Assembly (NCBI RefSeq): GCF_024721995.1
Contig: NZ_JANQBC010000001.1
Location: forward strand, 434,001-498,000
Source: Paenibacillus radicibacter
GTDB taxonomy: Bacteria > Bacillota > Bacilli > Paenibacillales > NBRC-103111
Direction of reading: 5' to 3'
Length of the DNA: 64,000 nucleotides
The position numbers and the translations under genes are program-made. The first letter of the stretch is position 1. Each line of letters starts with the position of its first letter. Shown here in pieces: positions 42,240 through 50,505 of the stretch. The notes under the pieces were generated by a model. It was not told the origin of the DNA. It did no database searches and saw only the letters and a list, made by a program, of their open reading frames with translations.

Positions 42240-45041
42240 ATAATAAAAAAAGTAAAACATACTGCTACTACTCTTCTCCAACATGGACTAGCTAGTCGCA
42301 CTCATTGGAATAATACAAAAACAGTATTGCATAAGCCAGTTTATATTCCATCAATTGAAGCAAGTGATATCTATTCGCACATGCTTCGTAATAAGGATAT
42401 TGAGCAACAATATGTTGGAATGATTCCCTCTAGCTTAGAATTAAATAAGTTAGTTAGCTCAGGAATGTGTACTTTTAAGAATAAAACAAGCGATAAATTA
42501 TTATCAGATGATATCATCAATGTGAAATTCAAACGTAACGTTAAGGCTGCTGAAGATACAATACGTGCATTAAAAAATAAGATCTCAACTTCACTCAATC
42601 CAATTCAAGCAGAAAACAGTAATAATGATTTAACTGAGAAACAGAAAGAAAGAAAAGAAATAAAAAGACAAAACTTGTTAAACTATATCAGTAAGTTAGA
42701 AGATTTTATTTCTACAGTTGAAACAGAAGCACATTTAGACAAATGGAAAGAAGTGAATATCGACAAGCTAAGGGAACAACTATATATTAATGGATTTATA
42801 CTAAAGTCCGTAAATACGAAAACTGGTGAGATTACAGAAAACAAATATGTTGTTTACAAACGCTCAAGCGCTAAAAGCAGAGTAGGTCAATGCTTATTTA
42901 TCAAAGAACATTTATTCAATGACATGATTTCATGGAGTAGGATGGGGTTACCTTTACAGAATGTTAAAATTGATTATCCGTCATTATTGGCTTATGAATC
43001 ATTAGTTGGTTCATCTTTAGAAGATACAATTGCTATTGATCCAAAGAATATTTTAATCGTAAGTGATGTTGAGAGTCATTTTAATCAAGAATGTAATGTT
43101 ATACGAACAGGTGCAAATGGTTATCTAGATAGTTTTCAAGAGAGGGTTAATATTAAAAACAGTCTTTTTGACGGTGAATCCCTTCTTGACTCAGACTATT
43201 TTTCAGAGGGTAAATCAATGAAACTCTTGCGAAATCACATGTTCAAATCTGCTGCGTTTAACTGTTGCATTCAAAAATACTTAATCGATAAATGCCCACT
43301 AGAAATAGATTATTCTGAATGGGAAGTTAAGAATATGTTTGGAGAAAGAATGTTCGCAAAGGATATTCATTTAATTATAACCCCTAGCAGCCTTAAGGCA
43401 TTAAAGTTCTCAAATGTCTTTGGTTCAGGTCAAGAAGCTGAATTAGAAATGTGGAAGTATTGGAAGATGATAGTTGCAGATAATGGAAATTTGTTTGGTG
43501 TATGCAAGTCAGAAAAACAAAGCAAACTCGGAGCTGATGAAAGTGGACGCACACTCCAGCAATTGAGTTATCAGATGGTTAATTCATTGCCAATGACTCA
43601 AAGAGACATGAATAAACTAGTTGTTTTTGAAAATGATTACATCAATAGATTGAAAAACGATGATGATTTCTTTATCGAACATGTTAGAAAAGCAATTAGT
43701 AATACAAATAGTAATGCCATGATGGTCAGTTTGTATGAGCATAACAATGAAATAACGCGAATTAAAATGTTTAGAGATTTTCGGAAAAAAGAAATATTTA
43801 ATCATTCTGAGTACATAAAAAGAGGAAAGATAAGATTGCATGGTGATTACGCGGTTATGTTGGGAAATCCAATGGAATATTTAGACCATGCTATTGGATG
43901 TTTTGATCCATCAAGCTATGCATTGAAAACCAATGAGGTATTCACAATGATGTTTGAAGCCGATAAGCTTTTAGTCGGTTTTAGAAATCCGCATACAAGC
44001 CCTAGTAACGTTTTGGTAGCAAAAAATACATATAACAAAGATATTATGAAATATTTCAATCTCAGTGACAACATAGTTTGTGTTAATGCAATTGATTTTC
44101 CCTTACAGGATATATTATCAGGATGTGACTACGATTCAGACACTCTATTACTAATCGATAATGAGTTAGTACTAGAATTAGCAGAGAAATGTTTTGGTAA
44201 ATATCGTGTATGTATTAATGATGTTAGAAGCAGCAAAAAGGATTATCAGTTAAACAATAGAGATATGGCATTAATTGATAATCAATTATCTACTAGTCAA
44301 AGGAATATCGGTACTGTTGTTAATACTGGTCAATTACTCATGTCAACTTATTGGGATTTGATTTCTAAAGGTGAAACCATGACAAGTTTATCTGAACTCT
44401 TAAAAAAAATTGATGTTATGACAGTCCTAAGCGGTATTTGTATTGATTTAGCAAAAAAAATGTATAACATCGATATTAATAAAGAGATCTCATATGCAAA
44501 GAAGACTAAAGAATTGAGCGGTAAGTATCCATTGTTTTGGAAGTATGTTAAGAAAAAGAAATCAGATTTATTAAAACGAAACAAGTATTTTACACCAATG
44601 GATTTTCTATATGAAGAAATTGATTCAGAGAACGCAGACCGAAAAAAGAACATGGGATTGGAAGATTTACTGGAAAAGAAAGAAAAAAATAATGCGGATC
44701 GAAAACAACAAGAAAAAATAGAAGAATATGTATCCGAGATGTGTGGCAAGATCAACAGTATTAAAGGCAGTTCATATAAGAAAAGCTTGGGTGAAGAAGA
44801 AGATGAAGAAGAAAAAGTAGCCATTGATAACATTATTAAATACTATAAGTTTTACATAGAAAAGTTAACTGTAAAAGAAGACACAATGAATGCGATACTA
44901 TTGAAAATTGCTAAGAATAAAAGTGATAACAACAGAAGATTGATGAATGTATTATACCAAACTCAAAGAGATACATTCATTAATGCATTCAAAAAACAAA
45001 AAAGTCCACAAAAATTAAATAAAAAATGCATAAATACATAG
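42240..45041 (+). CDS. yonO: YonO-like single-subunit DNA-dependent RNA polymerase
   Basis: At least 904 aa from TTG 42327. The frame is open upstream to an AAAGGAGG (42225-42232), seven bases after which stands ATA (42240); an ATA start would give 933 aa. The catalytic DxDxD is DYDSD at residues 601-605 (TTG numbering), preceded by a double-psi-barrel-like stretch (GKIRLHGDYAVMLGNP) and FRNPHTSPSNV, the layout shared by YonO and the QDE-1 class of polymerases. It would transcribe late genes. The C-terminal 150 residues are charged and coiled-coil-like. Downstream is an HU gene, as in SPbeta. Confidence 0.88.
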   Translation: MIKKVKHTATTLLQHGLASRTHWNNTKTVLHKPVYIPSIEASDIYSHMLRNKDIEQQYVGMIPSSLELNKLVSSGMCTFKNKTSDKLLSDDIINVKFKRNVKAAEDTIRALKNKISTSLNPIQAENSNNDLTEKQKERKEIKRQNLLNYISKLEDFISTVETEAHLDKWKEVNIDKLREQLYINGFILKSVNTKTGEITENKYVVYKRSSAKSRVGQCLFIKEHLFNDMISWSRMGLPLQNVKIDYPSLLAYESLVGSSLEDTIAIDPKNILIVSDVESHFNQECNVIRTGANGYLDSFQERVNIKNSLFDGESLLDSDYFSEGKSMKLLRNHMFKSAAFNCCIQKYLIDKCPLEIDYSEWEVKNMFGERMFAKDIHLIITPSSLKALKFSNVFGSGQEAELEMWKYWKMIVADNGNLFGVCKSEKQSKLGADESGRTLQQLSYQMVNSLPMTQRDMNKLVVFENDYINRLKNDDDFFIEHVRKAISNTNSNAMMVSLYEHNNEITRIKMFRDFRKKEIFNHSEYIKRGKIRLHGDYAVMLGNPMEYLDHAIGCFDPSSYALKTNEVFTMMFEADKLLVGFRNPHTSPSNVLVAKNTYNKDIMKYFNLSDNIVCVNAIDFPLQDILSGCDYDSDTLLLIDNELVLELAEKCFGKYRVCINDVRSSKKDYQLNNRDMALIDNQLSTSQRNIGTVVNTGQLLMSTYWDLISKGETMTSLSELLKKIDVMTVLSGICIDLAKKMYNIDINKEISYAKKTKELSGKYPLFWKYVKKKKSDLLKRNKYFTPMDFLYEEIDSENADRKKNMGLEDLLEKKEKNNADRKQQEKIEEYVSEMCGKINSIKGSSYKKSLGEEEDEEEKVAIDNIIKYYKFYIEKLTVKEDTMNAILLKIAKNKSDNNRRLMNVLYQTQRDTFINAFKKQKSPQKLNKKCINT

Positions 45042-45087
45042 TATTTAAACCGATTTTTTGAGTTTCGTGAAAGTTCCCATATGGAAA

Positions 45088-45161
45088 GGGATAGTTGAGA
45101 GCAAAGGTTAACCGATTGTTGCCCTACGAACAGCTACAGGCTCAGTAATAGCAATTATCCC
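45088..45161 (+). ncRNA. Structured RNA candidate between the polymerase and HU genes
   Basis: A 10-bp closing helix (GGGATAGTTG with CAATTATCCC, one G-U) encloses 54 bases with at least two inner hairpins (GCAA/TTGC and GCTA/TAGC), giving a three-way-junction shape. No T-run follows. Could be a leader element for HU, a processed RNA or a ribozyme-like fold. Confidence 0.45.
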
Positions 45162-45221
45162 ATCTTGATAAAAATAGTATTAATGATAAATAACAATTAT
45201 AAAACAAAGGGAGAAATTAAA

Positions 45222-45545
45222 ATGAACAAAGATGCATTGGTAAAATCAGTAGCAGGAGTAACAGGTGTAAGTAAGAAAGAAGTATCTACTTTAGTTGACG
45301 CAGTATTTCAAGTAATTGGTGAAGCACTGGCATCTGGTGAAGAAGTATCTATTGCGGGACATGGTAAATATGCGATTCGTGAACGTGCTGAACGCCAAGG
45401 AATTAATCCCAAACTAATGGCAGAATTAAAAGAACAAGGTGTTGACCAAGAATCTGCGAAAGCACAAGCAGCCATTACTATTGAGTCTAGTAAAACTGTT
45501 GGATTCAAGCCAGCAAAAGCACTTAAAGACTCCGTAAACGTATAA
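45222..45545 (+). CDS. HU-family histone-like DNA-binding protein
   Basis: 107 aa from ATG 45222, selected because AAAGGGAG precedes it. MNKDALVKSVAGVTGVSKKE and the GHGKYAIRERAERQGINPK arm are characteristic of HU/IHF; a 15-residue insert (MAELKEQGVDQESA) lies after the arm's NPK, longer than host HU. Binds and bends DNA, probably assisting replication, transcription by the YonO-like enzyme, or packaging. Corresponds to yonN in SPbeta by position. Confidence 0.9.
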   Translation: MNKDALVKSVAGVTGVSKKEVSTLVDAVFQVIGEALASGEEVSIAGHGKYAIRERAERQGINPKLMAELKEQGVDQESAKAQAAITIESSKTVGFKPAKALKDSVNV

Positions 45546-45592
45546 ATCTTAAAATACATATAACATAATACTTATCACTGTATAATATAGAG

Positions 45593-45774
45593 ATAGGAAA
45601 CGTTCCCTATAAGCTTAGTAATGTAAGTTACCAGAGATATGAGATACACCGACTCACCTATATTATGTATAGACTAAACGTTACCTCCGTTAAGGAGAGA
45701 TAGTGTCATTTTATATTTCCTCGCTAAGAGGCGCAAGACCAATCAAGAGGTGTAGTCAAATGGCTATGCCTCTT
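45593..45774 (+). ncRNA. Structured leader or small RNA with several hairpins
   Basis: In the 316-base gap 45546-45861: ATAGG/CCTAT (45593-45610), CTCC/GGAG near 45685, CCTC/GAGG (45718-45731) and a long hairpin AAGAGG-TGTAGTC / GGCTATG-CCTCTT (45745-45774). No gene fits here. The run of hairpins suggests a folded RNA; identity unknown. Confidence 0.45.
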
Positions 45775-45861
45775 ACCCATTCTATTAAAAATAAATACGA
45801 CTAATACAATAAAAACATCATTTCATTAACAAAATAAAATTATAAAAGGGAGATTATAATT

Positions 45862-46032
45862 ATGACAATTGAAAAAATGAAGGACTTGAAACAAATCAAA
45901 GATGACCTATTCGCTTTATATCCGAATGCTGTAAAAATTCAATTCGTTGCTGAAGGTGACAAAGTAACTGTAACACCAACTGAGAAGTATGAAATTTCGG
46001 ATGACTTTAACGATGAAAACGAAGAGGAGTAA
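45862..46032 (+). CDS. Small acidic late protein
   Basis: 56 aa (MTIEKMKDLKQIKDDLFAL) with an AAAAGGGAGATT site. Ends with an acidic tail (DDFNDENEEE). Its 3' end supplies the GAGGAG ribosome site for the phosphoesterase gene. Position matches small yon genes of SPbeta. Confidence 0.6.
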   Translation: MTIEKMKDLKQIKDDLFALYPNAVKIQFVAEGDKVTVTPTEKYEISDDFNDENEEE

Positions 46033-46036
46033 TTAA

Positions 46037-47248
46037 ATGACTCCTTCTGATATGAAAAAGACAGATTCAGAAAGTCTAGATGATTACCTCCTACGTTTGG
46101 GAAACAATAAAGAAATGTACGCTCTAAACTGGGTTCAAATAGCTGAAAAGATGAATGAGGCTTCTAATGAAGACTTTGGAGAATCTAAGTGGCGTAAAGA
46201 TTATAGTCTTATCAAAAAAGGATTCGACTTAGCAAATAAGAGGAATATTCAAAATGATGAAATTCTAAATGAATACGAAATGAAGAAAATTGAAGCTGAA
46301 ACAGCCGTTAAAAAAGTTCAATCAGTGAAGATTGAGTACAATAAACTTCTCCGTGAAAATGCACGTTTTGATCTGAAATGGGATATGGTGAAGGATAGTA
46401 TTGAAAAACTACCTGCACCTGACTTTCAATTAGATAATTTTTACTCCAAAGATAATGATCGAGTTGGTGTAATGTCCTTTGCAGATATTCACTTTGGAAA
46501 ATATTTTAAAAGTATCAACAATGAGTACAGTGAAGAAATTGCTACAAACCGCATGCAGCAGCTACTATATGAAACACTTGAGATTGTAAATCAACAAGGG
46601 TTCGAGCATATACATATTATCAACGGTGCTGATTCTATAGAAGGTATGTCTCTACGTGTATCTCAATTGCAATCTATTTCAATGGGATTTATTGATCAAA
46701 CCATTAAATTCAGTAAGTTTATTGCTTCGTGGTTAAATGAATTGAGTAAACATGTAAGAATTACCTATCATCATGTTCCAGCCAGCAATCATTCTCAGAT
46801 CAGACCATTTAATAGTAGCCGAAGCGAATTTGTTTCTGAGGATTTAGAGAAAATCATCATGAATTATGTCCATGATGTTCTTGAATATAACCCTAATGTA
46901 GATGTTCCATTATATGAAGGGGATATTATTAAGTTAGATATTCTTGGATATAAGGTATGGGCTTTACATGGACATCAACTAAAGGGTAAGAAAAATGCGA
47001 TTCGAGATTTATCTGTGCTACATAGAGAGTTTATCGATTATTTATACATCGCACATTTTCACCATGCAGGATCACTAACTGTTGGTATTGGTGCTAATAA
47101 TGATATTGAAGTAATTCAAATTCCCAGTGTAATGGGATCGGACGAATATTCAGATAGTCTAATGACTGGTGCTAAAGCAGGAGCATTGTTCTCTGTGTTT
47201 GAACGTGGAAAAGGTAGAGCTATTGAATATAAGATCAAATTAAACTGA
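46037..47248 (+). CDS. Calcineurin-like metallophosphoesterase (YonJ-like)
   Basis: 403 aa. N-terminal helical region (1-135), then a metallophosphatase domain with FADIHFG (DxH), IINGAD (GD-like), ASNHSQ (NH), ALHGHQ (GH) and AHFHHAG (GHxH-like). Such enzymes are nucleases or phosphodiesterases with two metal ions. By order it corresponds to SPbeta YonJ. Probably acts on DNA during packaging or degrades host DNA; not shown by sequence. Confidence 0.8.
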   Translation: MTPSDMKKTDSESLDDYLLRLGNNKEMYALNWVQIAEKMNEASNEDFGESKWRKDYSLIKKGFDLANKRNIQNDEILNEYEMKKIEAETAVKKVQSVKIEYNKLLRENARFDLKWDMVKDSIEKLPAPDFQLDNFYSKDNDRVGVMSFADIHFGKYFKSINNEYSEEIATNRMQQLLYETLEIVNQQGFEHIHIINGADSIEGMSLRVSQLQSISMGFIDQTIKFSKFIASWLNELSKHVRITYHHVPASNHSQIRPFNSSRSEFVSEDLEKIIMNYVHDVLEYNPNVDVPLYEGDIIKLDILGYKVWALHGHQLKGKKNAIRDLSVLHREFIDYLYIAHFHHAGSLTVGIGANNDIEVIQIPSVMGSDEYSDSLMTGAKAGALFSVFERGKGRAIEYKIKLN

Positions 47249-47259
47249 AGGTGATTAAA

Positions 47260-47331
47260 ATGGCTATTAAATACGTTGTAGATAAAAACGGTATCGTGCA
47301 AGTTATTGATTATGAATATAAAAGTAAATAA
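47260..47331 (+). CDS. 23-aa microprotein
   Basis: MAIKYVVDKNGIVQVIDYEY... behind GAAGGTGATT, 12 bases after the phosphoesterase stop. Good ribosome site and location in the operon support translation; too small to assign. Confidence 0.4.
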   Translation: MAIKYVVDKNGIVQVIDYEYKSK

Positions 47332-47377
47332 GTAAAATATCTGTAATGATTATATTATCACAAACGTTACAGATCAT

Positions 47378-47452
47378 ACGGAAGTAGCTCGGTTTGTGTA
47401 GAGTACTTGCCTTGGACGCAAGGGGTCGAAGGTTCAAATCCTTTCTTCCGTA
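47378..47452 (+). tRNA. tRNA-Pro (anticodon UGG)
   Basis: Acceptor ACGGAAG/CTTCCGT, D arm GCTC/GAGT with GG in the loop, anticodon stem CTTGC/GCAAG with loop CTTGGAC (UGG at the anticodon), T arm GAAGG/CCTTT with TTCAAAT. The 3' CCA is not encoded. Confidence 0.85.
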
Positions 47453-47458
47453 TCATAT

Positions 47459-47533
47459 GTCGGCTTGGTTGTAATGGTAACACGTCGATCTCCAAAATCG
47501 AAGACAGAGGTTCGATTCCTTTAGCCCTCGCCA
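47459..47533 (+). tRNA. tRNA-Trp (anticodon CCA), defective-looking acceptor
   Basis: Anticodon stem TCGAT/ATCGA with loop CTCCAAA (CCA), T arm AGAGG/CCTTT with TTCGATT, encoded 3' CCA. The acceptor GTCGGCT/AGCCCTC has two mismatches (positions 2 and 3) and the D arm is short. Either a degenerate tRNA or one repaired by base changes. Confidence 0.65.
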
Positions 47534-47599
47534 TAATAACAAAATAATTAGAAGAATATAAAAGTGTAATTTCATAGTGATATTGAGTGTAAAGTTCGA

Positions 47600-47622
47600 G
47601 CATCCAAATATGGGTGCTTTTT
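47600..47622 (+). terminator. Intrinsic terminator after the tRNAs
   Basis: GCATCC pairs with GGGTGC (one G-U) across a 6-base loop, followed by TTTTTAG. Confidence 0.7.
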
Positions 47623-47647
47623 AGTTTACATTGATATGTAAACAATC

Positions 47648-47723
47648 TCGGTGGAATTATTCTGATTAGAAGGATAAGTAATGGTGGGCTTTATCTCCCT
47701 GAAACTGGAGTCCCGTCCACCGA
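47648..47723 (+). ncRNA. tRNA-sized structured RNA candidate
   Basis: An 8-bp closing helix TCGGTGGA/TCCACCGA encloses a 60-base interior with CTCC/GGAG and GATAA/TTATC pairings, total 76 nt, followed by AATTTTTTATT. The size and closing helix recall a tRNA but no normal anticodon or T arm is seen. Could be a tRNA-like element, or a branched terminator/leader of the packaging operon. Confidence 0.45.
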
Positions 47724-47788
47724 AATTTTTTATTATATACAATAAGTGTCATACAGGCACTTTATTTATGGGAGAAAGGCTTGATGTG

Positions 47789-48736
47789 ATGTCTACGAAA
47801 AGAAAAGTAGAAAGTCAACAAAACGCTATTAAACAAAGACAATCTTGCATTAAATGTAAAAAAGAAAAACCAATTGCTCAATACTATAACAGTAAAAGCC
47901 CAATGTTCGATGGTAAGATAACAATTTGTAAAGATTGTATAAAATTAATGATAGATTACAAAAATATGGATTCTATATATACTATCTTACAACAAATGGA
48001 CATAAAGTTTGATACTTTCTACTGGGAAAAATCTCTAGAAAGTAAGACAGATACATTTGCAAGATACGTAACAATGGCAAACTCCTTCCCTCAATTTGAT
48101 GGAACTTCTTGGAAAGATAGTGTTTTTGATAACGACAAAACTTCAGTTGAAGTCAATAAAAGTGACGATGAATTTCCTTCAAAGAAAAATTATGATATCA
48201 GTCAATTAAAGAGTAAGTATGGTTACGGCTATCCAGATGATGAGTACTACTTATTTGAAGATAAATACCAACAACTAAAAACAAGTTTTCAATTGTTGAC
48301 CACAATGCATGAAGAATATTTTCGAGAGTTTTGTGTAAATAAGGTTAAAGAAACACTCGCAAAAGCAAAAGGTAATTTTAAGGAAGCAAAAGAATGGGCA
48401 GCTATGGTAAAAGATGTTGCTGAAGCTGGAAAACTTAAACCATCCCAAATGAGTAAGGCTGATTTGTCAGGTGGGTTGGACACATTTGGACAACTTGCGA
48501 GATTGGTTGAAGAAAACAATGAAATTATGTCTTTACTTCCTCTATTTACAGAACAACCTAAAGATAAAGTTGATGTGACCCTTTGGTGTTATATTAACTA
48601 TGTTCGTGATCTTAAGGGATTACCTGAGTGTGAATATAAAGAGATATACGCTTTTTATGATAAAAAGAAAGAAGATTATGAGAATCAAATGAGCGATAAT
48701 TCGTTTAATAGTGAAGAAGTTGATGCAAATGGCTAG
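47789..48736 (+). CDS. YonG-like protein with zinc ribbon, possible small terminase
   Basis: 315 aa from ATG 47789, chosen because AGAAAGG lies 9 bases upstream; in-frame codons before it would run through the structured RNA. The N-terminus has CIKCKKEKPIAQYY and CKDC, a zinc ribbon; the remainder is helical. It overlaps the large terminase gene by a few codons, the usual place of the small terminase subunit. Confidence 0.6.
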   Translation: MSTKRKVESQQNAIKQRQSCIKCKKEKPIAQYYNSKSPMFDGKITICKDCIKLMIDYKNMDSIYTILQQMDIKFDTFYWEKSLESKTDTFARYVTMANSFPQFDGTSWKDSVFDNDKTSVEVNKSDDEFPSKKNYDISQLKSKYGYGYPDDEYYLFEDKYQQLKTSFQLLTTMHEEYFREFCVNKVKETLAKAKGNFKEAKEWAAMVKDVAEAGKLKPSQMSKADLSGGLDTFGQLARLVEENNEIMSLLPLFTEQPKDKVDVTLWCYINYVRDLKGLPECEYKEIYAFYDKKKEDYENQMSDNSFNSEEVDANG

Positions 48737-50474
48737 TCATAAGAATTTTCAAAACGATAACTTCAAGCATACCAAAAAGAGTTCTAGAGTTGGTGACAAT
48801 CCTGATTTTAATTCAACTGTAAAGCTTGATGAGTTAAAAGGAAATTCCTTTGATCGAAATCTAGAGAAATGGATTCAATTTATTCAGTGGAGTAAGTGGT
48901 TTCCTGATTTATTTTATGATTTAATTTCTCCCGAAAAAGGGGGGATGCGTTTAGATCTTGATCAGCGTGTATTTCTTCGCTCAATGAGTAGATTCATAAG
49001 TACATACGGAGTATTTCCCCGTGGTTTCGGGAAAACGATGATAGAATTGATGAGCATTTATCACACATGTATCCACTTCCCCGATATAACTATAGCAATG
49101 AGTGCGCAAACACGAGAAAATGCAAGCTCAATCAGCGAAGAGAAACATAATGAGATCATAAAGTGGTTTCCATTGATGAATAATGAAATTGTAAAATCAA
49201 GCTTTTCTAAAGACCAAGTTGAAGTAATTTTCACATCTGGTGCAATTTATAGTGTTTTAGCTAATTCTCAGCATTCTAAGGGACAAAGGAGACGCAGGTT
49301 AAATGTAGAAGAATCAGCATTGTTAAATAACAGCCTATTTAAGGATGCCTTAGAACCAGTCGTTAACGTACCAAGAAGAACCATAGGAAGACTCTCTACC
49401 ATCAACCCTTATGAACTAAATGGCATGATAAATTATTTAACAACTAGTGGATACCGTGGAAGTGACGAGTTTATCAGGCTAATCAATATGATTGATGATA
49501 TGGCAGAACTCAAGGGAAAAATGGTATTGGGTGCTAGTTGGGAGCTACCTTGTCATTATGGTAGAGGTGAAACAAGAACACAAATATTAGCTAAAAGGGA
49601 TGATCCAACGACTAGCTCAGTGTCATTTAGTCAAAATTATGAATCCAAATGGGTTGGTGCTACTGACGGAGCGCTTGTTGGAATAAATAAATTATTGGAG
49701 CTAAGAACAGTTCCTACTGCAAGTATCCATCCGAGGAAATCTCGCGAATACTTTGTTGGAGCTGATATAGCTAGATCTCAATCAAATAACAACAACAAGT
49801 CTGCATTTGTTGTAGTTGAAGTTGAAAGAGCATCTAATGGGAAAATTAAAACAGCAACAGTTTGTAATATTTTTGTTCCTCCAAATGGAACAAACTTTAA
49901 TGATCAAGCTATGTTTCTCAAAAGGTTGGATAAACACTACCACTGCAATGTAACTACTGTAGATGCTAATGGCATCGGACAAGGAGTAGTGGAGGAATTA
50001 ATGAAGGAAACTATTGACCCTCTTCAAAACGATCCATATGAAAGTTGGGATACAATAAATACTGATGAAACTCCTCAAAATATCGACTCACCACAAAAAA
50101 TATTTAGTTTGAAAGCTCAGGGCATTCAGACTGATATAGTAACAAACTTTATTGATTTTGTTGAAAGTGGTCGCTTAAAATTGCTTGTCCCAAGCAAACT
50201 GCTTGATACAAGTGATAAAAACAAAAATAATAAAGACATGAATCAAATTAAGGCTGCTCATTTTCAAACAGATCAGCTAATTGATCAAATCGCAAATTTA
50301 AAATTAGTCCAAAAACAAGGTGGTAAGCTAAGTGTTGAACAAGTAGCGAAAAAAACTGAAAAAGACATTTGGGCTGCACTGGCATATGTACTATATTATC
50401 TAAAACATTATGAAGACTATAAAAGAGAAGAGGATTCTTTTAGTGTCCTAGACTATCTTTATATCTCTAACTAG
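48711..50474 (+). CDS. terL: Terminase large subunit (YonF-like)
   Basis: 587 aa if GTG 48711 is used; ATG 48729 (MASHKNFQND) is an equally good start. ATPase: adenine/Walker A region VFPRGFGKTM, Walker B RRLNVEES. Nuclease: VGADIARS with later acidic residues (TVDANGIG). Motor that cuts concatemers and pumps DNA into the prohead through the portal encoded next. Overlaps the zinc-ribbon gene upstream. Confidence 0.88.
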   Translation: MKKLMQMASHKNFQNDNFKHTKKSSRVGDNPDFNSTVKLDELKGNSFDRNLEKWIQFIQWSKWFPDLFYDLISPEKGGMRLDLDQRVFLRSMSRFISTYGVFPRGFGKTMIELMSIYHTCIHFPDITIAMSAQTRENASSISEEKHNEIIKWFPLMNNEIVKSSFSKDQVEVIFTSGAIYSVLANSQHSKGQRRRRLNVEESALLNNSLFKDALEPVVNVPRRTIGRLSTINPYELNGMINYLTTSGYRGSDEFIRLINMIDDMAELKGKMVLGASWELPCHYGRGETRTQILAKRDDPTTSSVSFSQNYESKWVGATDGALVGINKLLELRTVPTASIHPRKSREYFVGADIARSQSNNNNKSAFVVVEVERASNGKIKTATVCNIFVPPNGTNFNDQAMFLKRLDKHYHCNVTTVDANGIGQGVVEELMKETIDPLQNDPYESWDTINTDETPQNIDSPQKIFSLKAQGIQTDIVTNFIDFVESGRLKLLVPSKLLDTSDKNKNNKDMNQIKAAHFQTDQLIDQIANLKLVQKQGGKLSVEQVAKKTEKDIWAALAYVLYYLKHYEDYKREEDSFSVLDYLYISN

Positions 50475-50505
50475 TAACTACTTCGATATAGAAAGGAGTT
50501 GAAAA

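Noticed and set aside
44348-44833. A minus-strand 161-aa frame inside the RNA polymerase gene
   Set aside because: Phe/Ser-rich shadow of a Lys/Glu-rich region; no ribosome site or context.
47367-47645. A 92-aa minus-strand protein containing KGFEPSTPCVQGK-like text
   Set aside because: This is the familiar false translation of tRNA genes; it runs antisense through both tRNAs.
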